From: Bin25 sp026709415
Lineage (GTDB): Bacteria; Bacteroidota; Bacteroidia; Flavobacteriales; Flavobacteriaceae
DNA: 64,000 nucleotides
Assembly (NCBI GenBank): GCA_965200045.1
Contig: OZ241330.1
Coordinates: 1,612,001-1,676,000 of the forward strand
Direction of reading: 5' to 3'
Under the pieces are notes generated by a model, which saw only the letters and a list, made by a program, of their open reading frames with translations, was not told the origin of the DNA and made no database searches. Shown in pieces: positions 17,509 to 26,639 of the stretch (the stretch's first letter is position 1; every line of letters begins with the position of its first letter). Position numbers and translations under genes: made by a program.

Positions 17509-18447
17509 ATGAGTGATAAAATTAAATTCATCAGTTGGCATGATGCTATATCAGACTTCCAGACCTACATGAAAATTGAACGAGGATTATCAAAAAACAC
17601 GATTAGTAGTTATTCTTCTGATTTAAAGCTATTGCTAGAGTATCTTGAAGAATATCAAATCAATCAAAGTCCTATTAAAATTTCAACTCAAACGATTATT
17701 GAATATATCTATCACAAATCAAAATCGTCTAAAAAATCGTCTCAATCGAGAACAATTTCATGTCTGCAAAGCTTTTTTGATTACTTAACATTTGAAAATA
17801 TTCGAACGGATAATCCGGTTGATATGATAGAAACTCCCAAAGTTGGTCGTCAATTACCCAATGTATTATCTGCTAATGAAATTGAATTGATGCTCGAAAA
17901 GATAGATGTTAGCCATTCTTTGGGTATTAGAAATAGAGCCATATTAGAAACCCTCTATGGCAGTGGATTGAGAGTTTCTGAACTGGTCAAATTAACTTTT
18001 TCAAATGTTTTTTTTAAAGAAAATATTCTTCGCATTAGAGGTAAAGGAGATAAAGAAAGACTGGTTCCCATGGGGAAAGTCTGCAAATTTTGGTTAAAAA
18101 AATATCTTAACGAAGCTAGAAATGGCTCCGAAATTCATTATGAATTCCAAGATGTTGTTTTTTTAAATCGACGAAATACATCGCTGTCTCGTGTCATGGT
18201 CTTTAATATAGTAAGAATGGCCGCCTTGAACGCTCAAATCCAACAATCCATCAGCCCACACTCTTTACGGCATTCATTCGCTACCCATTTAATCGAAAAC
18301 GGGGCTGATTTGAGATCAGTACAACTATTATTGGGGCATCAAAGCATCACAACGACTGAAATTTATACCCATCTATCCAACAAATATCTTAGGGAGGTCC
18401 TTGAAAATTATCATCCAAGGAGTAAAATGACTGAAAAATCATTATAA
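17509..18447 (+). CDS. xerD: Tyrosine recombinase XerC/XerD type
   Basis: Xer recombinases resolve chromosome dimers at dif during cell division. The 312-residue product has an N-terminal SAM-like core-binding domain (about 1-105) and a catalytic domain with all expected residues: Arg155 (SGLRVSEL), Lys179 (RGKGDKERLVP), His251 and Arg254 (SPHSLRHSFATH), His277 (LLGHQSI) and nucleophile Tyr286 (IYTHLS). The housekeeping context and full conservation argue for a true Xer rather than a mobile-element integrase. Whether it is XerC or XerD cannot be settled here; I use xerD as the nearer label. Confidence 0.88.
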   Translation: MSDKIKFISWHDAISDFQTYMKIERGLSKNTISSYSSDLKLLLEYLEEYQINQSPIKISTQTIIEYIYHKSKSSKKSSQSRTISCLQSFFDYLTFENIRTDNPVDMIETPKVGRQLPNVLSANEIELMLEKIDVSHSLGIRNRAILETLYGSGLRVSELVKLTFSNVFFKENILRIRGKGDKERLVPMGKVCKFWLKKYLNEARNGSEIHYEFQDVVFLNRRNTSLSRVMVFNIVRMAALNAQIQQSISPHSLRHSFATHLIENGADLRSVQLLLGHQSITTTEIYTHLSNKYLREVLENYHPRSKMTEKSL

Positions 18448-18527
18448 ACTCAAGAAAAATGAATTATCTCTTCACTGGATGGGTTATAGAATAAAGAAAA
18501 TCTATGTAGGTACTTTTTGTGCGTTTT

Positions 18528-19286
18528 TTAAACGGTGTTAGTCCCAACAGGTTTTTTATAACTTTTTTTAGGGGGTTTTTCATCGATGACTAGCTGGAAT
18601 CCGATTCCATGAACATTATTGATTTGTACGCTTTTATCTCTAGAAAATAACCTTCTTAATCGTACGATAAAAACATCCATACTTCTTGATGTGAAAACAT
18701 TATTGGCTTTCCATACCGTGTTTAATGCCACATCTCTGGGCAATAAATCATTTTGATAGATAGCAAAAAGTCTTAACAAATCATTTTCTTTTGGAGACAA
18801 TTCGGTTTTTTCTCCATCGATGTATTCTAATACGCGAGATCTAGAATTGTATAAATAATTCCCTAACTTGTATACCTCAGGTGATTTTTCTTTGTATTTG
18901 GACGCTTTGATGGATTTGCTACTTAGAGTTCTTTTGATTTTAGCTAATAATACCTCAGAGTCAAAAGGCTTTGTTAAATAGTCATCAGCTCCAACTTTAT
19001 AGCCTTTGAGCATATCAGATTTTAAATTTTTTGCCGTGAGAAAAAAAATGGATACCCCATCATCGATGATTCGAATTTTCTCAGCGAGAGTAAAACCATC
19101 CATATTGGGCATCATGATGTCAAGTATACATAAATCAAATTTTTCTTTGGAATAAAAAGTTAAAGCTTCATGCCCATCTTTGGCTAGCGTGACATTGAAA
19201 TTGTGATCTTCTAAATAATCTTTGAGAATATTGCCAAAATTGAAATTATCTTCAGCAATTAAAATTTTCGGTTTAAATTTTTTCAA
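18528..19286 (-). CDS. Two-component response regulator, OmpR family
   Basis: The 252-residue regulator has a receiver domain (about 5-120) with the acidic pocket AEDN, phospho-acceptor Asp56 (CILDIMMPN), Thr84 and Lys106 (YLTKPFD). A C-terminal winged-helix DNA-binding domain (about 135-235) follows, with SPKENDLLRLF and FTSRSMDVFIVRLRRLF. It resembles the RprY-type regulators of Bacteroidota. Its kinase partner is encoded 40 bases upstream on the same strand. A hydrophilic tail rich in lysine closes the protein. The target genes cannot be told from sequence. Confidence 0.92.
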   Translation of the reverse strand: MKKFKPKILIAEDNFNFGNILKDYLEDHNFNVTLAKDGHEALTFYSKEKFDLCILDIMMPNMDGFTLAEKIRIIDDGVSIFFLTAKNLKSDMLKGYKVGADDYLTKPFDSEVLLAKIKRTLSSKSIKASKYKEKSPEVYKLGNYLYNSRSRVLEYIDGEKTELSPKENDLLRLFAIYQNDLLPRDVALNTVWKANNVFTSRSMDVFIVRLRRLFSRDKSVQINNVHGIGFQLVIDEKPPKKSYKKPVGTNTV

Positions 19287-19326
19287 TTTTCAGTTTTTTA
19301 AGTGGACTTTATAGGTTTATTCAAAT

Positions 19327-20997
19327 TCATATTTCATTAGAAAATCTCAAAGTAAACCGACAACCCTCGTTTAATTTAGTATCAATGGTGATTTTAGCTT
19401 TATGTAAATCACTGATTTGTTTAACGTAGGAAAGACCTAGTCCATAACCCTTGATATTATGGATATTGCCCGATTCTTTTCGATAAAATTTTTCAAAAAC
19501 TAGTTTCTGTGTACTTGATGACATGCCTCTACCTTTATCAGCAATGGATAAAAAAAATGACTTTTCCTCATTCCAAGTGGTAATGTAAATCTCAGGGGCT
19601 TGATTTTCTTTGGTATACTTCATAGAATTATCAATGATGTTGGTTACCAGGTTTTCCAACATGTGCTGATTTCCTAGGATCGTATCATTAGTCGCATCGA
19701 ATCTAGTTTGAACGATTCCCTTTTTACTTTTAATAATTAAACTCAACCCGGAGATGGCTTCGTTGATAAGGGAATGAAAATGAATTAAGTTTTTATCAAC
19801 TTTGCCTTTTTTTTCTAATTGAGAAATTCGAAGAACACTTTCAACATTGTTCAACATTCTAGAATTTTCTTCTCTGATGATCCCCAAATACTGATTAAGC
19901 CTTTTGGTATTATTTCGCCATGAACTTTTATTCAATGAATCAACAACTAAATTGATTGTGGCAATGGGAGTTTTAAATTCATGAGTGATATTATTGATGA
20001 AATCAGTTTTCATTTCTGAAATCTTTTTTTGTCTAATCAGTCTAATCAAAACCATAGACGAAAGGGAAATAATCAATATGCTCAATATCAGTGATAAGAC
20101 ACTAACACTCAAAATAGAAGAAAATACATACTGGTTTTTTTGGGGGAAATACACGACTAATTGATATTGTGCATTGTTATTTTCATCAATGAAAATAGGA
20201 TAGGCATAATTTGGCCCACCGATTTGCTCATTGTATCGATTACTCCGAATCTTAGTGGCTAGCCCATTATCATAAATACCAAATTCATAGGGGGTATTTA
20301 TGTTTTTGTTATCAAACTCTCGATATAAAACCATATCTAATTCTTCAGTCGATAATCGTTTGTGTATGGGCCGGGTATTGGCGTATTCTAAAAAAGTTGA
20401 TTCACGAAACTGATCGGAAATTTGATTGACATTGGTGATTCGTTCAATATTTGAAAGAAATCGATTTTCTCTATCAAAAACATCACTTTTATTGATCACC
20501 AGTGCCGTAGATTTACTCTTATAATCGGTTACTTTGGAGCCAATGGATCCAAAATCAGTATCAAAAAATGGAGTGACATCATATTCTTCAAAAAGAAGAC
20601 CATATGAATAATAGGAAATGAAATTATCGGGGGAATCTTGGTCAACAAAGAAATAAATATCTGTATAATTTGACTCTCCCTTTTCAGAAAGAGAATCAAT
20701 CAAACGATTATAATTGGCAATGTAATCAGATAATTCTCTATACTGAATTTTTTGAGAAACCATTTGTAAAGACTGAGTCACGGCCATTGAAAATTCATTT
20801 TCTCGGTTTTCCCATGTGGAATAAATCCAATATCCTTGAATAGAAACGATACCTGTAACGGTGGTAATCATTAGCAAGATAAACAGACTAAAATTCGATT
20901 TATTAAATAATCTTGATTTAAAGTCGACGCCCTTGTATAGAGCCGATTTATTAATTCTCTTGGAAATAAAGAGAAAGGGATTTTTCAATTTCATCAA
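19327..20997 (-). CDS. Two-component sensor histidine kinase
   Basis: The 556-residue membrane kinase is the probable partner of the regulator downstream. A long cytoplasmic lead of about 35 residues precedes the first membrane segment (about 37-59). A periplasmic sensor region of roughly 230 residues follows, then a second membrane segment (about 292-320). The kinase core has an H-box with His339 (NNITHEFKTPIATINLV), an N-box (NLVTNIIDNSMKY) and glycine-rich boxes (DKGRGM, GYGLGLSYVKQI). The layout is like RprX of Bacteroidota. The sensor region matches no domain I recognise. TTG at 20997 is directly followed by ATG at 20994, the likelier start. Confidence 0.92.
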   Translation of the reverse strand: MMKLKNPFLFISKRINKSALYKGVDFKSRLFNKSNFSLFILLMITTVTGIVSIQGYWIYSTWENRENEFSMAVTQSLQMVSQKIQYRELSDYIANYNRLIDSLSEKGESNYTDIYFFVDQDSPDNFISYYSYGLLFEEYDVTPFFDTDFGSIGSKVTDYKSKSTALVINKSDVFDRENRFLSNIERITNVNQISDQFRESTFLEYANTRPIHKRLSTEELDMVLYREFDNKNINTPYEFGIYDNGLATKIRSNRYNEQIGGPNYAYPIFIDENNNAQYQLVVYFPQKNQYVFSSILSVSVLSLILSILIISLSSMVLIRLIRQKKISEMKTDFINNITHEFKTPIATINLVVDSLNKSSWRNNTKRLNQYLGIIREENSRMLNNVESVLRISQLEKKGKVDKNLIHFHSLINEAISGLSLIIKSKKGIVQTRFDATNDTILGNQHMLENLVTNIIDNSMKYTKENQAPEIYITTWNEEKSFFLSIADKGRGMSSSTQKLVFEKFYRKESGNIHNIKGYGLGLSYVKQISDLHKAKITIDTKLNEGCRFTLRFSNEI

Positions 20998-21014
20998 ATC
21001 TTAAAAAACGATTT

Positions 21015-21605
21015 TCAAGTTCTTGATAGAGTTTGTAACCGAAAGTACAAAGTTTCAAAATCTTTTTTCATTTTGTACTCATCGATGGATTCTATCACAA
21101 AATCAGCGTAGTTTCGTTTTATATCATCATTCCATTGTGTGGCCATCCGATCTTCCACCATTTTAGAAGTGATTTTGTTCCGACGCATGACTCTTTGCTT
21201 TCTGATTTTGGCGGGGGCCGTCACTAAAACTAAATAATCACATTCTTTATGAGACCCCGACTCAATCATGATGGCCGCTTCTTTGGCAATGAGCCAATGC
21301 TTTTGATGTCGATTTTTAAATTCATTGAAAGCCCGACGAACTTTTGGATGTATGATAGCATTTAATTTATCGAGTTGATTTTTATTTGAAAAAACAATCG
21401 TCGATAATTTCTTTTTATCGATCCTCCCGTTTGGTTTGGCAACAGCTTTTCCAAATTGTTGAATCACTTCTTGTCTAGCCGTTGTTTCAATTAGAACTTT
21501 AGCTACATCATCTGAATAAAAACAAGGGACTTGTTTGTTTTCAAACAGTTTCATAAGAGTTGTTTTACCAGCTCCGATGCCACCAGTTATTCCGACAACC
21601 ATCAT
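21015..21605 (-). CDS. coaE: Dephospho-CoA kinase
   Basis: CoaE phosphorylates dephospho-CoA in the last step of coenzyme A synthesis. The P-loop GITGGIGAGKTTLMKLFE, the substrate lid motif HPKVRRAF and the strand YLVLVTAPAKIRKQRVMRR are characteristic. The reading frame is open further upstream into the end of fabI, but the domain begins at MMVVGITGG, so ATG at 21605 (or 21602) is the start, giving 197 residues. It lies 64 bases after fabI. A possible -7 element (TAGGTTTG, 21659-21666) precedes it. The same pathway's coaBC is 3.5 kb away. Confidence 0.93.
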   Translation of the reverse strand: MMVVGITGGIGAGKTTLMKLFENKQVPCFYSDDVAKVLIETTARQEVIQQFGKAVAKPNGRIDKKKLSTIVFSNKNQLDKLNAIIHPKVRRAFNEFKNRHQKHWLIAKEAAIMIESGSHKECDYLVLVTAPAKIRKQRVMRRNKITSKMVEDRMATQWNDDIKRNYADFVIESIDEYKMKKDFETLYFRLQTLSRT

Positions 21606-21669
21606 TGTAACGATTGTTATAAAACCTTTTACTCTAAAGATAAAATGTTTTATTGAGTCAAACCTAGAT

Positions 21670-22488
21670 TTAAGATTTTTCCAAATACTTTGAAAGCACC
21701 TCCTCAGAAACACCAACCGAAGAAAAGCCGCCATCATGATATAGATTTTGAAGCGTTATTTTTTTGGTATAGTCCGAAAAAAGAGAGACGATGTACTGAG
21801 CGCAATCCATAGCAGTGGCATTTCCTAAAGGGGAATTGGCTTCTGCAAAATTTAAAAAGGCATCCAATCCTTTAACGCCTTTTCCAGCAGTGGTTGGCGT
21901 CGGTGATTGTGAAATGGTATTGACCCTAACTTTTTTTTCTTTTCCAAAATGATAGCCAAAACTTCTAGCCACTGATTCTAAATAAGCTTTATTTTCAGCC
22001 ATATCGCTGTAATTTGGAAAGGTTTTTTGTGCAGCGATATAAGATAAAGCCAAAATACTTCCCCATGGATTCATGGCATCTTGCTGATAAAGAGTATGTA
22101 ATAACTTATGAAAGGATACGGCTGAAATATCCCACCCTTTGGTCAACCAGTCGTATTTTAAATCCGTGTAGTGTCTGTTTTTTCTAACATTGACTGACAT
22201 GCCAATAGAGTGCAATACAAAATCGAGTTTGGAACCCAATATTTTGGTAGATTGTTCAATTAAATGGTTTAAATCGTCCAAATTAGTCGCATCGCATCCA
22301 ATGGTTTGAGAATTTGTTTTGGATGCCAAGTCATCAATAGAGCCCATTCTTAAGGCCAATGGCGAATTAGTCAGTACAAAGGTACCTCCGGCATCATGAA
22401 CGGCTAGAGCCGCATTCCAAGCGATGGATTGGGAATCTAATGCTCCAAAAATGATTCCCTTTTTCCCATCTAAAATTTTATGATTCAT
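21670..22488 (-). CDS. fabI: Enoyl-[acyl-carrier-protein] reductase (NADH), FabI type
   Basis: FabI carries out the last reduction of each fatty-acid elongation cycle. The 272-residue short-chain dehydrogenase-like protein has the nucleotide-binding GALDSQSIAW, the serine-rich HSIGMS, and the active-site pair Tyr150 and Tyr160 with Lys167 (the Y-x6-K signature), spaced as in E. coli FabI. The substrate-loop region (QSPTPTTAGKGV) is also present. It overlaps the end of recN by 11 bases. FabI is the target of triclosan-type inhibitors. Confidence 0.94.
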   Translation of the reverse strand: MNHKILDGKKGIIFGALDSQSIAWNAALAVHDAGGTFVLTNSPLALRMGSIDDLASKTNSQTIGCDATNLDDLNHLIEQSTKILGSKLDFVLHSIGMSVNVRKNRHYTDLKYDWLTKGWDISAVSFHKLLHTLYQQDAMNPWGSILALSYIAAQKTFPNYSDMAENKAYLESVARSFGYHFGKEKKVRVNTISQSPTPTTAGKGVKGLDAFLNFAEANSPLGNATAMDCAQYIVSLFSDYTKKITLQNLYHDGGFSSVGVSEEVLSKYLEKS

Positions 22489-24154
22489 TGTTAATAAGAT
22501 TATGATTTAGTAATACTTGAGCGTGTTTTAATGCAGAAGTTGTTATCCTATCGCTCGAAAGCATTGAAGCAATTTCATTGATTCTCTGTTGAGGATCAAG
22601 CTTTTTTATGATAGTTTTTGTCGATGTCAATTCACTTTGCTTATGCACTTTAAAGTGGTGTTGACCTACTGCAGCTACTTGAGGCAAATGAGTCACCGTG
22701 ATGACTTGCATTTGGTTGGATAAAGTGTGCATCACTCGAGCGACGGCATTGGCAATGTGACCTGATATTCCGGTATCAATTTCATCAAAAACGACCGTTG
22801 GAAGATTTTTATACCGAGAAATAATTGTTTTGAGGGCCAACATGATACGGGATAATTCCCCTCCAGAAACTACTTTTTTAAGGGGTTTATATGGACTTCC
22901 GGAATTGATTTTTATTAAAAAGTTGAAATTATCCTTACCCCTCAGCTCGAAATTTTCTGTGTCATGGAATTCCATTTTTATTTTCAAGTCTGCCAATCCC
23001 ATTTGTTTGGTTAAAGACTGAACCTCTTCCATCAGCTCTATAGACTTTACTTTTCTTGTTTCAGTGAGTTTTTTAGCTAAATGTTCTAATCGATGGTAAA
23101 CTTGTTTTTCTTCTGATTTCAATTCCTCTAATTGAATTTCAAACTGTTGAACTTTATCTAAGGTACTTTTTAATGCATCTCTTTTTTGAATTAGTTGATC
23201 AACTGATTGCACCCGATGTTTTAATTCCAATTTGTTAATCTGGTTTAAATGTTCATTGATTTGGTGAATATCTTCTTGATTAACCACCAAAGAATCGATA
23301 CTTCCATCGAGCTCTAACGATAGTTCTTGAATTTCAATTCGAAGTGCCGTTATTCTTTGAGAAAGATCTAAGTATTGACTGGATTTTTTAGATGCATTAT
23401 CGATAAAAGTTTGTAACTCAATCATTTGATTATTCAAACCATATGGTTCAGCATTCAATGTATGTAGAGCCCCTCTGATTCCATTTTGAATTTCTTCAAA
23501 ATGAACCAATTCGCTTAACCGAGATTCAAGTTGGGTTTTTAAATCAGTCTGCAATTCAGCTTCTTGCAATTCTTGAAATAAAAATTTGTTCAATTCTACA
23601 GAATGTTCATCGAGATTGTTTTGAATTACAAGCTTTTTTATGGATTTTTGAATGGTTTTGTACTGATGAAAAGTCGTTTGGTATCGATGCTTTAGTTCAG
23701 AATTTTGAGCAAAAGAATCGAGCATTAATAACTGCTGATCTTCTTGGAGTAGAGTTTGGGTTTTTCTTTGAGAGTGGATATCAATTAATTGAACGCATAG
23801 ATTTTCTAACATTGATAACTTTACTGGAGAATCATTGACAAATACTCTTGATTTTCCATTGGGATAAATTTCTCTTCGTATAATTGTTTGGTCATCATAT
23901 TCTAGATTGTTTTCTTTAAAAAACAGTTTTAACTGTTTATTTTGAATTTCAAAAATGGCTTCGACGATGCATTTTTTAGAGGGATCTTTAATCATAGTGG
24001 TGTCAGCTCTTTTACCCAGCACTAGTGACAACCCACCTAAAATAATTGATTTTCCAGAACCGGTCTGACCTGTAATACACGTCATACCATTTGAAAAATC
24101 AGCTTTGACATGATGGATTAAAGCATAGTTTTCAATCTCTAAACTACAGAGCAA
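22478..24154 (-). CDS. recN: DNA repair protein RecN
   Basis: RecN is an SMC-like ATPase that helps repair double-strand breaks. The 558-residue protein has the N-terminal Walker A GQTGSGKSIILGGL and a QSQ-like region, a long central coiled coil (about 150-380), then the ABC signature VSGGELSRIMLAL and Walker B TVVFDEIDTGISG. The start appears to be TTG at 24154 (LCSLEIENYALIHHV, the usual RecN beginning). A TAnnTTTG element 22 bases upstream suggests its own promoter, with fabI and coaE following in the same transcript. Confidence 0.95.
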   Translation of the reverse strand: MLCSLEIENYALIHHVKADFSNGMTCITGQTGSGKSIILGGLSLVLGKRADTTMIKDPSKKCIVEAIFEIQNKQLKLFFKENNLEYDDQTIIRREIYPNGKSRVFVNDSPVKLSMLENLCVQLIDIHSQRKTQTLLQEDQQLLMLDSFAQNSELKHRYQTTFHQYKTIQKSIKKLVIQNNLDEHSVELNKFLFQELQEAELQTDLKTQLESRLSELVHFEEIQNGIRGALHTLNAEPYGLNNQMIELQTFIDNASKKSSQYLDLSQRITALRIEIQELSLELDGSIDSLVVNQEDIHQINEHLNQINKLELKHRVQSVDQLIQKRDALKSTLDKVQQFEIQLEELKSEEKQVYHRLEHLAKKLTETRKVKSIELMEEVQSLTKQMGLADLKIKMEFHDTENFELRGKDNFNFLIKINSGSPYKPLKKVVSGGELSRIMLALKTIISRYKNLPTVVFDEIDTGISGHIANAVARVMHTLSNQMQVITVTHLPQVAAVGQHHFKVHKQSELTSTKTIIKKLDPQQRINEIASMLSSDRITTSALKHAQVLLNHNLINNES

Positions 24155-24176
24155 TGTTGATTATTTTGAGAATGAC

Positions 24177-24184
24177 AAAGATAC
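24177..24184 (-). promoter_or_regulatory. Predicted -7 promoter element of recN
   Basis: TATCTTTG matches TAnnTTTG. It lies in the short gap after the DUF4835 gene and would start transcription near 24173, about 19 bases before the TTG start of recN. Confidence 0.4.
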
Positions 24185-24197
24185 TAGTCTACGAGGT

Positions 24198-25088
24198 TTA
24201 CAAATTATTCCAAAGTTGACTGTAGCTTGGAAAGATTCTGTTTAATGATTCAACAACGCTTTCAGGTATAGGGATATTTCCTCTAGATAAGATCTGATAG
24301 ATTTCTTGGTTTTTAGCATCGATTAAAAGTTGAAAGAGCATCAGTCGGCTATTGATTTTAAAAATATCTTCAAAATCAAGGATAATATCAAATAATTGAT
24401 TTAATCCGCGATTTGGGTTGTCCACCAATTGATCCAAAACATTTCGATGGTATTGATAGAGTGCTTTAGCCCTAAATTCTTGTCCAACCTGAGTGTCTAA
24501 TTCTTGAATTAGTTGGTAGCGGTTTCTTTTGCTAGGTTGTGGAAACCAACCATTTTGACCTTGAGATCGGGCCAGTCGCTGGATATATCGTGCTTGTCTC
24601 AAATGAAATTGACCCCCCGTTGCAGAAAAAGTGTCCAAATCATAGGCTAAAATGAGATGACTATAAAAACTTAAAATCGCCATTAATTCAGAAGTATAAT
24701 TATCGGCAGAATATCGAAGTGGCACTTGGTTTTGAAATTCGAATTGAATATCCTGATCTAAATTGGAAAAAACTGGAGATGAATAACCAGCACCGTATAT
24801 TGGACGAAACGATTGAACTTGAAGGGTTCCACTAAACTGGTTATTACGAAAATCTTCAATAATAAACACAAAATTGCAGTGCACTTTTTCTTGAATTAAA
24901 ACCGTTTGATCACTAAACCTTTGAGTATTGAGAAAATTACTCACACGGGCTTCAAGTTCTTGAAATATTCTACTGTTGGTTTGCTCTGTCAGCAACGAGT
25001 TAACAACAACAGTAGCCCTGAGTTCTTGTGTATAGGAATGAAGACTTAAACCAAGAAAAGATAGAGAGAAAAAAAAATAACGTATCAC
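24198..25088 (-). CDS. DUF4835 family exported protein
   Basis: The 296-residue protein has a cleavable signal peptide (IRYFFFSLSFLGLSLHSYT, then QELRATVVVN) and matches DUF4835, a Bacteroidota family of unknown function. Family marks include FLNTQRFSDQ, an IQ(S/A)FRPIYG-like strand and the C-terminal helix pair that ends near SYSQLWNNL. Genes of this family sit next to coaBC in many Bacteroidota genomes, as here, where the two overlap by four bases. It probably works in the periplasm or at the outer membrane. The conserved linkage to coenzyme A genes is unexplained. Confidence 0.85.
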   Translation of the reverse strand: MIRYFFFSLSFLGLSLHSYTQELRATVVVNSLLTEQTNSRIFQELEARVSNFLNTQRFSDQTVLIQEKVHCNFVFIIEDFRNNQFSGTLQVQSFRPIYGAGYSSPVFSNLDQDIQFEFQNQVPLRYSADNYTSELMAILSFYSHLILAYDLDTFSATGGQFHLRQARYIQRLARSQGQNGWFPQPSKRNRYQLIQELDTQVGQEFRAKALYQYHRNVLDQLVDNPNRGLNQLFDIILDFEDIFKINSRLMLFQLLIDAKNQEIYQILSRGNIPIPESVVESLNRIFPSYSQLWNNL

Positions 25089-26290
25089 ATCTTAGAGATA
25101 ATTTGATTAAAAATATCCTGTGCCACCTTAATTTTTTCTTTTAACGGATATTCAGTCTTAGTAAAGTCCTTATGGATGTAGGTGATTTTGTTTTGTGGAC
25201 TTCTAAAACCTGCACCGGGATCATTCAATGAATTCAGGACGATGGCATCTAGTTTTTTGTCCACTATTTTCTTTTTAGCATTCTCCAATTCATTATCTGA
25301 TTCAAGAGCAAATCCAACTAGATATTGATCAGTTTTATTTTGTCCAACAAATTTGAGAATATCCCTCGTTGGTTCTAGTGTAATATGATTTAAAGTATTT
25401 TCTTTTTTGATTTTGGAATCCCGACAAATTTTGGGTTTAAAATCAGCTACAGCGGCCGCGGCAATAATGATATCCATCGATTGGAATGTGGATATGGTTG
25501 CTTGAAACATATCCTCTGCTGACTGCACCTTTATAATCTCTAAGTTTTGGTGTTCAAGTTTTAAACTGCTAGGGCCAGAAATCAATGTGACACGGGCTCC
25601 TAATTGCAAAGCAACTTCAGCCAGACAGTAACCCATTTTGCCAGAAGAGTGATTTCCAATAAAACGAACTGGATCAATGGCTTCATAGGTTGGTCCGGCA
25701 GTAATCATGACGGATTTACCCTTCAAGGGAAGATTTTTGGTGAAAAAGTTTTCAACCTCTTGAGCGATTTCTTGAGGTTCTAGCATTCTTCCCTTGCCGT
25801 GTAATCCACTAGCTAAAAACCCTTCACCGACATCAAGTACACGAACATTTTGTTTTACTAAGGAATCAATATTATATTGAGTTCTAGTATGAGCATACAT
25901 ATCCAAATCCATGGCTGGTGCCACCATTACTGGGCATCTTGTCGACAGATAAGTGGCTAATAACAAATTGTTACACCTTCCATGTACCATAGAAGAAATG
26001 GTATTAGCGGTTGCTGGAGCTATTAAAAATAAATTAGCCCAGAGGCCTAGTTCTACGTGATTAACCCATTGTGGATTACCAAATTCAGTTTCTACAAATG
26101 ACCAATGAACTGAGTTATTAGAAAGTGTTGAAAGAGTTAGTGGGGTGACAAAATCTTTAGCCGCGGGAGTTAAAATGACCTTAACTTCTGCTCCCCTTTT
26201 AACAAGGTTGCGAATGATTAAGGGAGCTTTATACGCGGCAATACCTCCACTGATTCCCAGCAATATTTTTTTGCCGCTGAGGGAGTTCAT
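25085..26290 (-). CDS. coaBC: Bifunctional phosphopantothenoylcysteine decarboxylase/phosphopantothenate-cysteine ligase
   Basis: CoaBC joins cysteine to 4'-phosphopantothenate and decarboxylates the product, two middle steps of coenzyme A synthesis. The N-terminal flavoprotein half (about 1-185) has GISGGIAAYK, the active-site histidine in NHVELGLWA, and APAMDLDMYAHTRTQ, the Bacteroidota variant of the PxMNxxMW motif. The C-terminal ligase half has GPTYEAIDPVRFIGNHSSGKMG and AAAVADFKPK with the catalytic lysine region. At 401 residues it is full length. It overlaps rpoZ and the DUF4835 gene by four bases each. Confidence 0.95.
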   Translation of the reverse strand: MNSLSGKKILLGISGGIAAYKAPLIIRNLVKRGAEVKVILTPAAKDFVTPLTLSTLSNNSVHWSFVETEFGNPQWVNHVELGLWANLFLIAPATANTISSMVHGRCNNLLLATYLSTRCPVMVAPAMDLDMYAHTRTQYNIDSLVKQNVRVLDVGEGFLASGLHGKGRMLEPQEIAQEVENFFTKNLPLKGKSVMITAGPTYEAIDPVRFIGNHSSGKMGYCLAEVALQLGARVTLISGPSSLKLEHQNLEIIKVQSAEDMFQATISTFQSMDIIIAAAAVADFKPKICRDSKIKKENTLNHITLEPTRDILKFVGQNKTDQYLVGFALESDNELENAKKKIVDKKLDAIVLNSLNDPGAGFRSPQNKITYIHKDFTKTEYPLKEKIKVAQDIFNQIISKM

Positions 26291-26613
26291 TCTTGAGCCG
26301 ACTCGTCTTCTTTAAAAAAAATCGAATCAGATTCCCATTCAGAAATTGCTAATGAATGGGGTTTGGGTAGAGCCTCATAATATTTTGAAACTTCGATTTG
26401 TTCTTTGTTTTCAAAGACTTCATCTAAAGAGTCCGTGTAGGTTTCAAAATCTTTTAATTTTTCTGATAATTCACTTTTGATATCCGAATTGATTTGTATG
26501 GCTCTTTTGGAAATAATGGAAACGGCTTTATAAATATTTCCTGCGGGCTTTTCAATCAAGTCTCGATTATAGGTTTTTGTTGTCAATTCTGCTTTAAGTC
26601 GGTTGTAACGCAT
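26287..26613 (-). CDS. rpoZ: RNA polymerase omega subunit, Bacteroidota type
   Basis: The 108-residue protein carries the omega core NIYKAVSIISKRAIQIN, which in other bacteria helps fold and hold the beta-prime subunit. The acidic C-terminal part is lineage-specific. It overlaps coaBC by four bases and follows bamD, the standard Bacteroidota order bamD-rpoZ-coaBC-DUF4835. Omega linked to coaBC is also seen in other phyla, which supports the assignment despite low overall similarity. Confidence 0.8.
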   Translation of the reverse strand: MRYNRLKAELTTKTYNRDLIEKPAGNIYKAVSIISKRAIQINSDIKSELSEKLKDFETYTDSLDEVFENKEQIEVSKYYEALPKPHSLAISEWESDSIFFKEDESAQE

Positions 26614-26639
26614 GATGATTTGTTCTTAAGTTAAAAAAG

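Noticed and set aside
17509..18447. xerD considered as a phage or transposon integrase
   Set aside because: Length, complete catalytic residues, lack of an arm-binding domain and housekeeping neighbours all favour a chromosomal Xer recombinase.
21606..21737. Longer coaE frame starting inside fabI
   Set aside because: The added residues are basic and unlike CoaE, whose P-loop begins four to five residues after the ATG at 21605.
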